The position numbers and the translations under genes are program-made. A stretch of DNA of 64,000 nt from Cohnella sp. OV330 (GTDB lineage Bacteria > Bacillota > Bacilli > Paenibacillales > Paenibacillaceae). Shown here piece after piece: positions 38,861 to 48,188 of this stretch. The notes under the pieces were generated by a model that saw only the letters and a program-made list of their open reading frames with translations, did no database searches and was not told the DNA's origin. The stretch lies in contig NZ_FOKE01000004.1 in assembly GCF_900112065.1 (NCBI RefSeq), forward strand, positions 496,001 through 560,000, read 5' to 3'. Positions within the stretch are counted from its first letter, which is position 1, and every line of letters begins with the position of its first letter.

Positions 38861-39853
38861 TCAAGCTTGCGAATCCGCCGGATAGACGATGCCGATCTGC
38901 CGTCTCGCCTCGTCCATGACGTCGAGCACCGCGATCATCCGCTCATGCGTGTTGATCTCCGATTCCGTCTTGCCCTCCCGCACGAGGTTCACGAATTCCT
39001 GCAGCTCGTATACCATCGTATGCTCGGATTGCGGCGCGGACAGCTCCTCTTCGCGGCCGTCCCGGTATCGGATGCGTACGCGCTCCGGCTGGCTGATCTG
39101 ATCGATCAGGATGCTGCCCTCTTCCCCCTGGATCTCGCTCGGCGCATACGAATTGGCGATCTTGGAGTACATCGCCACCGCTTCCATGTCCGCGTACCGC
39201 AGCAGCAGGCTGCCCTCGCCGTCGGCGCCGGATTCGAGCATCACGCCGCTCGCCTTCACCGCCAGCGGCTTGCCGAACCAGTAGATCGCCGGATACAGGC
39301 AGTAGATGCCCAGATCCATCAAGGCTCCGTTCGAGAAGGCCGGATTAAACGCGTTCAGCACCGTTCCCGCGCGGTAGGCGTCATAGCGCGAGGAGTATTG
39401 CCCGTAGTTGCCGACATATCGCCGCACCTTGCCGATCGAAGGCAGCGCCCGCTCGATGGCCTTGAAGCTCGGCATAAACGTCGGTTTCATCGCCTCCATG
39501 AGCAGCACGCCGTTTTTGCGCGCCTCCTCCACCATGCGACGCGCCTCCGCGCCGTTCGAAGCGACCGGCTTTTCGCAGAGCACGTGGATGCCGCGCCGCA
39601 TGAAGAGCATCGATTGCTCCGCATGATAGACGTTCGGCGTCGCGATGTAGACGGCATCGATCAAGCCGCTTGCCGCCATCGCTTCCATATCGTCGAACGC
39701 ATGCGAGATGCCGTGCTGCGCGGCGTAGGCCTCCGCGCGCTCCAGCGAGCGCGAGCATACCGCCGAAGCCTCGAAGCCTTCCGCTTCCTTTGCCGCCGAG
39801 AGCAGCCTATCCGTGATCCAGTTCGTGCCGACCAGTCCGAATCTTACCGTCAT
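38861..39853 (-). CDS. Gfo/Idh/MocA-family oxidoreductase
   Basis: 330-residue NAD(P)-dependent oxidoreductase. The N-terminal Rossmann fold has FGLVGTNWITDRLL and the family motif HVLCEKPVASNGAEA with the catalytic Lys; the C-terminal domain contains NAFNPAFSNGALMDLGIYCLYPAIYWFG, where the family usually has DxGxH (here DLGIYCLY). Members oxidise or epimerise sugars, inositols or trans-dihydrodiols. Lying beside the lyase island it could handle a released sugar or uronate derivative, but no sequence feature proves that. An AAGGAG site precedes the ATG. Confidence 0.87.
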   Translation of the reverse strand: MTVRFGLVGTNWITDRLLSAAKEAEGFEASAVCSRSLERAEAYAAQHGISHAFDDMEAMAASGLIDAVYIATPNVYHAEQSMLFMRRGIHVLCEKPVASNGAEARRMVEEARKNGVLLMEAMKPTFMPSFKAIERALPSIGKVRRYVGNYGQYSSRYDAYRAGTVLNAFNPAFSNGALMDLGIYCLYPAIYWFGKPLAVKASGVMLESGADGEGSLLLRYADMEAVAMYSKIANSYAPSEIQGEEGSILIDQISQPERVRIRYRDGREEELSAPQSEHTMVYELQEFVNLVREGKTESEINTHERMIAVLDVMDEARRQIGIVYPADSQA

Positions 39854-39909
39854 GAGTGTATGGCTCCTTGCGCAGTTGGTATAGGATAACGGGTTACGTC
39901 CTAATTAGA

Positions 39910-40617
39910 TCACAAGCCTTCGCGGAAAAACAAGTTCCGGTACGCGTACTTCGAGCCGGCGGGCTTGAAATCGAGCGCGAGATACCCCGGCGAACCCTCG
40001 ACCGCGCGCAGCTCCAAGGCGCGCACGCGGCTGCGGACAAGCGCCGAGACGGCGCTTCGTTCGCCGCGCGCCATCGCGGCCGCCAGCGCGTAGGCATAGC
40101 CGCGATCCGCCGCCAATGCGCCGCAAAAAGGCAGAAGCGCCGCCGCGACCGCGCGGTGCGCGCCCGGCGCGAAGTAAAACTGGACGCTGCCCGGGGGAAT
40201 CGTAATGCCCGTGGCGTATGCGTCCTGCGTACCCGGCGACGGAAAATCGATAAAATAGCCGATGCCGTTGGTGCCGAGGCCCTGCTCCAGGCGGCCGGCA
40301 AGCGGAGAGGCTTCCCGCAGCTGCCGCTTCATATCGTCCAGCCGCAGCTCGACGACGCTGCTCGACCAGCGATTCGCAAACCGGCCGTTCGAGGCGACCG
40401 CCCGGTAAAAGGGCAGCATGGCGCGCGCGGACAGCCTCAGCGCGCGGGCTACGCCGCGAATCGCTTCCCTTTGATCGCCGCGCCGACAGGACGCCCCGCT
40501 CCGTCCGCCGCAGATCGACCCTCGCAGCATTAACGGGCGGCTCCGTTCGTGCCTTCGCGCTCCGTTTCTCGTATCGTGCCGGCGCCTTATTTCCTTTGCT
40601 TTCCTCGTATCGATCAT
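39910..40617 (-). CDS. Protein of unknown function
   Basis: I do not recognise this family. The start at 40617 has a good GAGAGGAG site 7 nt upstream, giving 235 residues; the frame stays open further upstream without a ribosome site. The N-terminal 60 residues are unusually rich in Arg (MIDTRKAKEIRRRHDTRNGARRHERSR), suggesting nucleic-acid contact or a poorly conserved leader. The rest (from REAIRGVARALRLSARAMLPFYRAV) looks globular with mixed helices and strands and a YFIDFPSPGTQDAYATGITIPPGSVQFYFAPGAH core. No signal peptide or membrane segment is visible. It ends 56 bp before the Gfo/Idh/MocA start on the same strand and may be cotranscribed. Confidence 0.6.
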   Translation of the reverse strand: MIDTRKAKEIRRRHDTRNGARRHERSRPLMLRGSICGGRSGASCRRGDQREAIRGVARALRLSARAMLPFYRAVASNGRFANRWSSSVVELRLDDMKRQLREASPLAGRLEQGLGTNGIGYFIDFPSPGTQDAYATGITIPPGSVQFYFAPGAHRAVAAALLPFCGALAADRGYAYALAAAMARGERSAVSALVRSRVRALELRAVEGSPGYLALDFKPAGSKYAYRNLFFREGL

Positions 40618-40732
40618 TGCGAAGCTCCTCTCTTCCGAATGCCTATCGCCCTTCTCCCGATAGGATATGAGGAACGCAGCGAACGCGGAAGCGGACGGTC
40701 CGAAGGTATTTCCGAAAATGTCGAAACTTCGC

Positions 40733-40761
40733 TTGTCAAATCGGAATGAACTGTATAGAAT
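40733..40761 (+). promoter_or_regulatory. Promoter of the uracil-type permease
   Basis: TTGTCA (40733-40738) and TAGAAT (40756-40761) are separated by 17 bp, 48 bp before the GTG start. It is a good sigma-A promoter. No PyrR-type attenuator fits in the short leader. Confidence 0.65.
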
Positions 40762-40809
40762 CGACAAAGGATTTATACATATTCGTTGAATAATGGAGGT
40801 TAGCAACAA

Positions 40810-42105
40810 GTGACGAGGCAAGAAATCGGCATCCACGAACGGCCTCCGCTGGGCCAGAGCCTCATGCTCAGCCTGCAGCATTTATTCGCCATGTTCGGCT
40901 CCACCGTACTCGTGCCGAACCTGCTCGGCGTCGACCCCGCCATCTGCTTATTGATGAACGGGATCGGCACGCTGCTGTACATTTTCATCTGCCAGGGCAA
41001 GATTCCCGCTTACCTCGGCTCCAGCTTTGCCTTTATCGCGCCGGCGGGCGCGGTCATCGGCACCTACGCCGATCACGGCGACGGCTATGCGGCGGCGCTC
41101 GGCGGATTCCTGGCGGCAGGCGTCGTCTTCGTCATCGTCGCCTTGATCGTCCAGTTCGCCGGCACGAGCTGGATCGACGTCGTATTCCCGCCGGCCGCCA
41201 TGGGCGCGATCGTCGCGGTCATCGGCCTCGAGCTGATCCCGGTCGCGGCCGGCATGGCCGGCTGGATCCCGAAGCCGGGCAGCGCGGACTGGTCGCCGGA
41301 CGGCACCGTCATCGCCGTGAGCGCGTTCACGCTGCTCGTCACCGTCTTCGGCTCCGTGCTGTTCCGCGGCTTCATGAAAATCATCCCGATCCTGTTCGGC
41401 ATCGTCTCCGGCTACGTGCTATCCTGGCTGCTCGGACTGACGAACTTTGCCGGCGTGAAGAGCGCAGGCTGGCTGGCTTCGCCGACCTTTACGGCGCCTT
41501 CGTTCGAATGGTCGGCCATGCTCACGATCGTGCCGGCCGCCCTGGTCGTCGTCGTCGAGCATATCGGGCACCTGATCGTCACGGGCAATATCGTCGGCAA
41601 GGACCTGTCCAAGGACCCGGGCCTGCACCGCTCGATGCTGAGCAACGGCATCTCGACGATTCTGTCCGCCTTCGCCGGCTCGACGCCCAATACGACCTAC
41701 GGGGAAAATATTGGCGTACTCGCCATCACGCGCGTCTACTCCACCTTCGTCATCGGCGGCGCGGCCGTCATCGCGATCGTGCTCTCCTTTTTCGGCAAGC
41801 TGTCCGCGCTGATCGCGGCGATACCCGAAGCGGTCATGGGCGGCGTATCGCTCCTGCTGTTCGGCGTCATCGCCGCCTCGGGCCTGCGGATGCTCGTCGA
41901 ATCGAAGGTCGATTACGGCAAGCCGGTCAACCTGTTCCTCACGACGATCGTGCTCGTCACCGGACTTTCCGGCGTCAAGATCAAGGCCGGCGACTTCTCG
42001 CTCTCGGGCATGGCGCTCGCCACCGTCGTCGCGATCGCGATGAGCCTGCTGTTCAAGCTGTTCGAGAAGCTCGGCTGGTCGAACGAAAAGGAAGGCTCGC
42101 ATTAA
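40810..42105 (+). CDS. NCS2-family uracil/nucleobase permease
   Basis: Inner-membrane nucleobase:cation symporter of 431 residues with about 12-14 helices. Family signatures are SLQHLFAMFGSTVLVPNLLGVDP in the first helix, the VFPPAAMGAIVAVIGLELIP segment, and STPNTTYGENIGVLAITRVYS near residue 295, the substrate-site region of UraA. The start is GTG after GGAGG. Closest by eye to uracil permeases (UraA/PyrP), though xanthine or other bases cannot be excluded. It is a single-gene unit between a clear promoter and a strong terminator and is not next to pyr genes. Confidence 0.85.
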   Translation: MTRQEIGIHERPPLGQSLMLSLQHLFAMFGSTVLVPNLLGVDPAICLLMNGIGTLLYIFICQGKIPAYLGSSFAFIAPAGAVIGTYADHGDGYAAALGGFLAAGVVFVIVALIVQFAGTSWIDVVFPPAAMGAIVAVIGLELIPVAAGMAGWIPKPGSADWSPDGTVIAVSAFTLLVTVFGSVLFRGFMKIIPILFGIVSGYVLSWLLGLTNFAGVKSAGWLASPTFTAPSFEWSAMLTIVPAALVVVVEHIGHLIVTGNIVGKDLSKDPGLHRSMLSNGISTILSAFAGSTPNTTYGENIGVLAITRVYSTFVIGGAAVIAIVLSFFGKLSALIAAIPEAVMGGVSLLLFGVIAASGLRMLVESKVDYGKPVNLFLTTIVLVTGLSGVKIKAGDFSLSGMALATVVAIAMSLLFKLFEKLGWSNEKEGSH

Positions 42106-42127
42106 GAAAGGCATTCAGCCGCACGCC

Positions 42128-42165
42128 AAAAACCGCCGGAATCTTCGATTCCGGCGGTTTTTTCA
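42128..42165 (+). terminator. Strong terminator after the permease
   Basis: A perfect 15-bp stem (42128-42142 region with 42147-42161) with a very short loop is followed by TTTTTT. The flanking A run allows it to serve the convergent gene at 42169 as well. Confidence 0.9.
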
Positions 42166-42168
42166 TTT

Positions 42169-42471
42169 TTATGCCATCCCGAAGCGAGCCAGCTGCTCCC
42201 ACTGTCCCTCCAGCCGCAAAATCTCGGACTGCTTGTCGCCGATCAGGTCGAAGTGCGGGAAAGGCCTGCGCGCATGAATGTACGCCGGGTTCAAGCCGTG
42301 CCGTTCGCACCAGTCGGCCAGCTTGAGCAGGTCCGCGCAGCCCACCTTCGTGATCGTCTTGACGCCGGGGAACCGGGGCTCGAACCAATAATGCGTTAAA
42401 TAAGCGATCTCGCCTTCGGCCACCTTCCGCTTCCAGGCTTCGAGCTCTTCGCGTTTGACCCCGAACGCCAT
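42169..42471 (-). CDS. Small conserved protein, YneQ-like
   Basis: 100-residue soluble protein, MAFGVKREELEAWKRKVAEGEIAYLTHYWFEPRFPGVKTITKVGCADL and so on. The pattern FLTHYWxxxRFPxxxTxTKxGCxDL with later HFDLIGDKQ recalls the small B. subtilis protein YneQ of about 100 residues; this is from memory and unverified. The function is unknown. A GAAGGAGG site precedes the ATG, and it lies 19 bp after the hybrid kinase gene on the same strand, so it is probably cotranscribed with it. Confidence 0.7.
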   Translation of the reverse strand: MAFGVKREELEAWKRKVAEGEIAYLTHYWFEPRFPGVKTITKVGCADLLKLADWCERHGLNPAYIHARRPFPHFDLIGDKQSEILRLEGQWEQLARFGMA

Positions 42472-42490
42472 GCCCCTTTTCCTCCTTCTT

Positions 42491-45400
42491 TTATCCGCGA
42501 CGCGAGCGTCTCGCCCGAATGTCCTCCGACCATTTGACCAGCAGCTCTTGAATCTCCGCAGGGCGGGTCGGCTTGCTCAAGAAATCGTTCATGCCCGCGG
42601 CCAGGCAAGCCGCCCGGTCTTCCTGACGCGCGAACGCCGTCAGCGCGACGATGATCGGGCGACGGTGCTCCGGCAGCAGCTCCTTGATCTTCGCCGCCGC
42701 CTGCAATCCGTCCATCGCAGGCATCTGCACGTCCATCAGCACCAGGTCGAACGGCTGCGCGATCGCCGCGTTGACCGCGGCTTGCCCGTCCGCGGCGATC
42801 GTCGGCTCATAGCCCAGCTTGTTCAGCATGGCCCGGATGATCTGCTGGTTCACCGCGTGGTCCTCCGCCACCAGAATCCGCATCGGACCGAAGCGCGGTT
42901 CGAATGGCTCGTCCGCCCGGCTCGCCGTACGGGACGCTCCGACGTCCGCTTCGACCGCGGCCGCATGTTCGGGCTGCGCATGCGAGGACAGCGTGAACCG
43001 GAACGTAGAGCCTTGTCCTTCGATCGTATCGAACCCGATCGTGCCGCCCATGAGCTCGACCAGCTTTTTGCAGATGGACAGCCCGAGCCCGGTTCCTCCG
43101 TATTTGCGATTGGTGCCCGAGTGCAATTGGGAAAACGCTTGGAACAGCAAGCTCTGCTTGTCCTTCGGAATGCCGATCCCGGTGTCCTGCACCGCGAATT
43201 CGACCAGCATCGCTTCCTTGTTCCTCGTCGGCATCGCCCGGACGTACAGGAACACCGACCCCTTCTCCGTGAACTTGACGGCGTTGCTCATCAGGTTGAC
43301 TAGCACCTGCCGCAGCCGGACGGGATCGCCGAACATCAGCTCCGGCACGTCTCCTTCGAACCGGATACCGAGCTCGATTTTTTTGTCCGCCGCCTGGGCC
43401 TTGAACAGCTCTAGCGCTTCGCCGGCCGTATTCCGCACCGAGATCGGCTCATAGTGCAGCACGAGCTTGCCGGCTTCGATCTTGCTGAAGTCCAGAATTT
43501 CGTTCAGGATATGCATCAGCGATTCGCCGCTCCGGCCGATGACCTCCGCATAGCTGCGCTGTTCGTCCGAAAGCTCGGTATCGAGCAGCAGCCCCGTCAT
43601 GCCGATGACGCCGTTCATCGGCGTCCGCAGCTCGTGGCTCATGACCGACAGGAATTCGGACTTGGCCTTGTCCGCGCTCTCCGCCCTTTCCTTCGCCTCG
43701 ATGATTTCCTTCTCGCCGGTCACGTCCCGGAAAACGACGACGGCGCCTTTGGCTACGCCGTCCTCGTAAGTCGGCGAGATTCGATAGTCCGCCAAGAAGC
43801 TCGTGCCGTTGCTTTTCCAGAATACCGCGTCCTTGTCATGGTAAGCGCGCCCTTCCCGAAGCGCCAGGATCAAAGGGGACTCGTCGTCCCAGTAACTTTG
43901 CCCGTCCATGCCGGTCTGAAGCAGATAGCGCAGCGCGGATACGTCGGGCAGACGATCCTCCCGCAAGCCGAGCATCAGGGCGCCCGACTGGTTGATGAAG
44001 GTAAAATTCCCTTCCTCGTCCAGGCCGAAGATTCCCTCGGTGACCGAGTTCAAGATACGGGTATGCTCCTCATTGAGTTTATGAACGCGCTCGGTATGCT
44101 GCTTCGCCGCCGTAATGTCGGTCGCGATGCCGTATATGCCGACCGTCTCGCCGTTCACGACGATCGGCACGTTCGTGATGCTCAGCGTGAGGACATCCCC
44201 GCCTTTGCGGATCAGGCGCGCCTCGTACGTCTGCGGCGTTCCTCGAAACGCAAGATTGACGTGCTCCGTCAGCTTTTCCAAATCGTCCGGATGGGTGAGC
44301 GGCGCGAACGTGAGCTCGCGAAGCTCCTCCCGGCCGTACCCGGTCAGCTGCTCCATCGCGGGATTGATCTTCGTGAATCGGCCATCCAGATCGAAGGAAC
44401 AAATCGGGGAGTTGTTGAGGTCGAACAGACATTTGTACCGGCTTTCGCTTTCCATGAGTTTCTCTTCGGCCCGCTTGCGGGCGGTAATATCGATCGAGAT
44501 GCCGTAAACGCCGACGACCTCGCCGTCCACGACGATCGGGATGTTCGACACGTTCGTCTCGATCTCGCGGCCGTCCTTGCGGATAATCGCAATGTCGTAA
44601 TTCTGCGCCTCGCCGCGCGCCGCCAGCGCGAAGTGATACGCCGTTTTAGCCTCGCAGCGAGGCGGTACGAGCGGACCGTAATACATCCCGATGAGCTCCT
44701 CGAGCGTATATCCCGTCAGCTTTTCCAGATTCGGATTGGCAGTCAGGTACTCCCCCTTCAGATTCATCGAGTATACGGCGGACTGATTGTATTCGAAAAG
44801 CGACTTGTAGCGCTGCTCGCTCTCCTGCAGCCGCTGCTCGAACTGCCTGCGTTCGGTAATATCCTGAACCGTGCCGAGCAGGCGGGTCGGCTGCCTGGCA
44901 TCGGCATCGAGCACCTCCCAGGTTCCTTCGAGAATGCGCGACGAGCCGTCCGGATGGATGAGCCGGTAAACGACCGAATCCTTGAGCGTATCGGCGGACA
45001 CTTGGTCCAGATGACGATGGATTCGCTCGCGGTCCTCGGGCGGAATGTTGACCATGGCGGAATCGATGGGACCCTGCTCGAAACTCTCCGGCAAGCCGAG
45101 GACGCGCTTCGCCCCCTTCGACAGCGTAATGACGTCGCGGGCCAGATCGATCTCGTAGGTGCCCATCTTGGCGATCCGCTGCGCTTCGTCCAGCTTGTCC
45201 TCGTATTGCTTGCGATCGCTCACGTCCCGGGCGACGGACAGCACCCTGTCCGCCTGCTCCGTCTCGTCCCAGATGACTTGGGACCATACCTCGAACCACA
45301 GATACCGGCCATCCTTGCGGCGGACGCGGCGAAGAAAAAAGCGGTCGTTCGAGAAGAGCTTGCCTGGCCGGCTCATCTCGTCGGCATCCTCCGGATGGTA

Positions 45401-45964
45401 ATATTCCTGCCGCAAGTTGAGGGTCATTTCCTCCGGCGTGAACCCGAGCACGTCCAAGCAGGACGGGGAGATGTAGAGCAGCTTGCCTTCCAGCGTGCTT
45501 ACCGATACGAGGTCGTGCGAGTTGCGGGTGAGTAGCATGTACAAATGACGGTTGTCCAACACGGGTATCCGTTCCGTCTTCAAGCTCGTGATGTCCAGCA
45601 TCTCCGCGCACAAATACAACGCTTCGCCGGTCTGGGCGTCCCTGACGGACGACAAACGCATGCGTACCCAGATGGCGCGTCCTTTTTTATGCAGAAGACG
45701 CTTCTCGATCTCCTCCATATGGCCGCTCTGCGCCTTGCACCTGTCCGCCGCCGCCCTGTAGAACGAAGGCCGATTCGGATCGCGGTCGGTAATATCGGGA
45801 AAAGGCACCCCGATCAGCTCCTCTTCCCGGTAACCCAGCATGTCGCACAAAGCCGGATTGAGCTTGAGAAGCGTATCGTCCGATGCCGAGATGACGGCAA
45901 AGCCGTTTAACGAAAAATTGCTGGCTTGCTGGAAGATGATGCCGTAGTCCAAGGGAGAAGTCAT
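42491..45964 (-). CDS. Cytosolic hybrid histidine kinase with six PAS domains
   Basis: 1157 residues from the ATG at 45964 (GGAGG site). Six PAS modules follow one another: [65 protein letters not shown] and [12 protein letters not shown] mark their starts. PAS 4 and 5 share nearly identical ends ([19 protein letters not shown] and [19 protein letters not shown]), so they are a recent duplication. HisKA carries the phosphorylated His in [15 protein letters not shown]; the ATPase domain has the N box ([16 protein letters not shown]), DTGIGIP and [11 protein letters not shown]-terminal receiver domain has [20 protein letters not shown] and the final Lys-Pro. No membrane segment is present, so it senses cytosolic signals such as redox or ligands. 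No cognate regulator lies next to it. Confidence 0.92.
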   Translation of the reverse strand: MTSPLDYGIIFQQASNFSLNGFAVISASDDTLLKLNPALCDMLGYREEELIGVPFPDITDRDPNRPSFYRAAADRCKAQSGHMEEIEKRLLHKKGRAIWVRMRLSSVRDAQTGEALYLCAEMLDITSLKTERIPVLDNRHLYMLLTRNSHDLVSVSTLEGKLLYISPSCLDVLGFTPEEMTLNLRQEYYHPEDADEMSRPGKLFSNDRFFLRRVRRKDGRYLWFEVWSQVIWDETEQADRVLSVARDVSDRKQYEDKLDEAQRIAKMGTYEIDLARDVITLSKGAKRVLGLPESFEQGPIDSAMVNIPPEDRERIHRHLDQVSADTLKDSVVYRLIHPDGSSRILEGTWEVLDADARQPTRLLGTVQDITERRQFEQRLQESEQRYKSLFEYNQSAVYSMNLKGEYLTANPNLEKLTGYTLEELIGMYYGPLVPPRCEAKTAYHFALAARGEAQNYDIAIIRKDGREIETNVSNIPIVVDGEVVGVYGISIDITARKRAEEKLMESESRYKCLFDLNNSPICSFDLDGRFTKINPAMEQLTGYGREELRELTFAPLTHPDDLEKLTEHVNLAFRGTPQTYEARLIRKGGDVLTLSITNVPIVVNGETVGIYGIATDITAAKQHTERVHKLNEEHTRILNSVTEGIFGLDEEGNFTFINQSGALMLGLREDRLPDVSALRYLLQTGMDGQSYWDDESPLILALREGRAYHDKDAVFWKSNGTSFLADYRISPTYEDGVAKGAVVVFRDVTGEKEIIEAKERAESADKAKSEFLSVMSHELRTPMNGVIGMTGLLLDTELSDEQRSYAEVIGRSGESLMHILNEILDFSKIEAGKLVLHYEPISVRNTAGEALELFKAQAADKKIELGIRFEGDVPELMFGDPVRLRQVLVNLMSNAVKFTEKGSVFLYVRAMPTRNKEAMLVEFAVQDTGIGIPKDKQSLLFQAFSQLHSGTNRKYGGTGLGLSICKKLVELMGGTIGFDTIEGQGSTFRFTLSSHAQPEHAAAVEADVGASRTASRADEPFEPRFGPMRILVAEDHAVNQQIIRAMLNKLGYEPTIAADGQAAVNAAIAQPFDLVLMDVQMPAMDGLQAAAKIKELLPEHRRPIIVALTAFARQEDRAACLAAGMNDFLSKPTRPAEIQELLVKWSEDIRARRSRRG

Positions 45965-46123
45965 CCGCGAGCCTCCAAATTCTAAGTGAATCGCCTGTCT
46001 ATTCGAGCCGGATGGCGAAATTTCGATAAGATTATACCATGCCCGCATGTCGAAAACGTATCGCGATCAATCGCCTGCGGCTTCGTACCTTCTCCAATAA
46101 TAAACCGAACCGCTTCGCGCGAA

Positions 46124-47017
46124 TCACGCGGGCGAGCTCGCGAACAGTTCCCGCGCGAGCGCGATCCAAGCCTTCGCGGCAAGCGGCAGGTAGCCTTCCC
46201 GCCGCCATGCCATGACCAGCTGCCATGGCAGTCCGGGCGGCGCCAGCTCTAGGGTCCGCACAAGCTCGGGGCGAAGCTGCGCGCAGATCGTCGCGGGCAG
46301 CAGGGCGATGCCGAGCCCTTCGCCCACCATCTGTCCGATGAAGTCCCACTGCGAGCTCTCCGCGACGATATTCGGCCTGAAGCCCGCCGCCGCGCACGCG
46401 GCCGTGATCCGTCCATGCAGCGTGAAGTCCGCGCGGAACAGCACGAACGGCTCCTCCGCGAGCTCCGCCAGCGCGAGCGAAGGTCTGTCCGCCAAGCGGT
46501 GCCCGGCGGGAAGCACGACCTTCATGCGATCGTCGATGACGATAAACGAATCGTAAAACGCGTCGTCGGTCGGCGTCAGCAGGACGCCGACGTCCAGCAA
46601 GCCGGCCCGCAGGTCTTCGTCCAGCCGGTTGGCGCCCGCTTCGGACAGACGGACCGCGACGCCCGGGTACTGCCTTCGATATTCGCCGATGACGCCCGGA
46701 AAAAAGTTGGAGCCGGCCATAGGCGGCAGACCGAGCCGAAGCGTACCCTGGCGCAGCTCGGCCAGGTCCGTCAGCTCCCGGTGCAGCGCGTCCATCTGCG
46801 CGAGGATCGGTCCCCCGTAGCGAAGCACAGCCTCTCCCGCTTCGGTCAGCCGAGGCCGCTTGCCCTCCCGGCTGAACAGCAGGACGCCGAGCTCCTCCTC
46901 CAATTGAATGACCGCCTTGCTGAGCGTCGGCTGCGCGACGTGAAGCGCGTCCGCCGCCCGCGTGAAGCTTCCCCGCTTCGCGATCTCCGCCACGGCCTCC
47001 AGATGCCGGATATCCAT
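46124..47017 (-). CDS. LysR-family regulator of cidAB (YwbI/CidR-like)
   Basis: 297-residue LysR regulator: helix-turn-helix at residues 1-60 (MDIRHLEAVAEIAKRGSFTRAADALHVAQPTLSKAVIQLEEELGVLLFSR) and a periplasmic-binding-like effector domain. It is divergent from cidA-cidB, the arrangement of B. subtilis ywbI and ywbH-ywbG and of staphylococcal cidR-cidABC, in which the regulator responds to acetate or overflow metabolism. The 113-bp intergenic region contains a T-N11-A-type repeat GAAT-N7-ATTC at 47044-47058 as possible binding site. Confidence 0.85.
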   Translation of the reverse strand: MDIRHLEAVAEIAKRGSFTRAADALHVAQPTLSKAVIQLEEELGVLLFSREGKRPRLTEAGEAVLRYGGPILAQMDALHRELTDLAELRQGTLRLGLPPMAGSNFFPGVIGEYRRQYPGVAVRLSEAGANRLDEDLRAGLLDVGVLLTPTDDAFYDSFIVIDDRMKVVLPAGHRLADRPSLALAELAEEPFVLFRADFTLHGRITAACAAAGFRPNIVAESSQWDFIGQMVGEGLGIALLPATICAQLRPELVRTLELAPPGLPWQLVMAWRREGYLPLAAKAWIALARELFASSPA

Positions 47018-47043
47018 TGTGCAGCCTCTTTCATATCGTTTTG

Positions 47044-47098
47044 GAATGATCTCTATTCTATATATTCATTTTACCTATGACAGGGCTATTCGTATACT
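47044..47098 (+). promoter_or_regulatory. cidA promoter with LysR-type site
   Basis: TTTACC (47070-47075) and TATACT (47093-47098) are separated by 17 bp. Upstream, GAAT-N7-ATTC at 47044-47058 has the dyad form of LysR sites. Assignment to the divergent LysR gene is inferred. Confidence 0.45.
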
Positions 47099-47130
47099 TT
47101 ATTTACGGTTATCAAAAGGAGCCTGACAAA

Positions 47131-47511
47131 ATGAAAACAAACACGATCGTTAAAATCGCGCTTCAAGTCGGCTTTTTGATCGCAGGTACCCGAGCGTCGG
47201 AAATGGCGGCAGAAGCGCTCCGTTTGCCGATTCCCGGCAGCATTCTGGGGCTGCTCGCGTTGTTCGCGCTGCTCGAACTGAAAATCGTGAAGCTCGCCTG
47301 GATCGAGCTTGGCGCGGAATGGCTCGTCGCGCAAATGCTGCTCTTTTTCGTTCCCGCCACGGTCGGCATCGTTCGCTACAAGCCGCTGATCGTGGAGAGC
47401 GGCGTAGCGATCCTTGCCACGATCCTGCTGAGCACGGCCATCGTCATGGCGATCGCGGGGTTGACCGGCGAGCGTTCGGGCAGGGCCCGCGGCGGGGAGG
47501 CGGCATCGTGA
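47131..47511 (+). CDS. cidA: CidA/LrgA-family holin-like membrane protein
   Basis: 126-residue membrane protein with four predicted helices; the family segment LPIPGSILGLLALFALLELKIVKLAWIELGAEWLVAQMLLFFVPATVGIV is complete. CidA/LrgA proteins influence autolysis and, together with LrgB-type partners, may move pyruvate or other small metabolites. The start is the ATG at 47131 (AAGGAG site); the in-frame ATG at 47077 adds 18 residues without ribosome site. Its stop overlaps the start of cidB. Confidence 0.88.
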   Translation: MKTNTIVKIALQVGFLIAGTRASEMAAEALRLPIPGSILGLLALFALLELKIVKLAWIELGAEWLVAQMLLFFVPATVGIVRYKPLIVESGVAILATILLSTAIVMAIAGLTGERSGRARGGEAAS

Positions 47512-48185
47512 TGCCGTTCGTTTGGCCCGCGGTTACCGTCCTCGTCTACGTTTGTTCCAAACGGCTGTATGCGCGGACGCGCAAGCTGTATCTGACGCCG
47601 CTCGTCGTCACCCCCGCCGTCGTCATCTCCTTGCTGCTGCTGAGCGGCTCCTCGTACGACGCTTTCGACCGGGGCGCCCATTGGATCGGAGACATGATCG
47701 GTCCGGCGACGATCTCGCTCGCCGTCACGCTGCACAAGCATTTGCACGTGCTGAAAAAGCATGTGCGCGCCATCGCCGCGGGCGCGACCGCAGGCGGGCT
47801 CGCGGCCGTCGCCGTCTCCGCGGTGCTCGCCCGCCTGTTCGGATTGGCGGCGCCGTTCATGGACAGTCTGGCGCCCAAGTCGGCGACGACGCCGGTCGCC
47901 CTGTCCGTCTCCGGCGCGCTCGGCGGCGTGCCTACGATCACCGCGGTCGCCACGCTGGCGACGGGGCTAACGGGCATGATCGTCGGCCCCTTGCTCGTGC
48001 GCTGGATGCGCATCCGCAGCTCCGCCGGGCGGGGCATCCTGCTCGGAACCGCCGCGCATGCGGCGGGCATCGCGAAGGCGTTCGAATACGGCGCCGACGC
48101 GGGCGCCTGCGCGGGCATCGCCATGATATGCACCGCGTTCGTGACGCTGTGCGCCGCGGCGCCCATTATGTCCCTGTTCCAGTGA
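47511..48185 (+). CDS. cidB: CidB/LrgB-family membrane protein
   Basis: 224-residue partner of cidA. About seven membrane segments; the family core FMDSLAPKSATTPVALSVSGALGGVPTITA and LLGTAAHAAGIAKAFEYG is typical of LrgB. The start overlaps the cidA stop in a TGATG junction (a GTG three bases earlier is also possible), with GGGGAGG inside cidA, so both are coupled. It ends 3 bp before the convergent MFS gene. Confidence 0.88.
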   Translation: MPFVWPAVTVLVYVCSKRLYARTRKLYLTPLVVTPAVVISLLLLSGSSYDAFDRGAHWIGDMIGPATISLAVTLHKHLHVLKKHVRAIAAGATAGGLAAVAVSAVLARLFGLAAPFMDSLAPKSATTPVALSVSGALGGVPTITAVATLATGLTGMIVGPLLVRWMRIRSSAGRGILLGTAAHAAGIAKAFEYGADAGACAGIAMICTAFVTLCAAAPIMSLFQ

Positions 48186-48188
48186 CGA

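Noticed and set aside
40762-40809. PyrR attenuator before the uracil-type permease
   Set aside because: The leader after the promoter is under 50 nt and holds no terminator or antiterminator pair.
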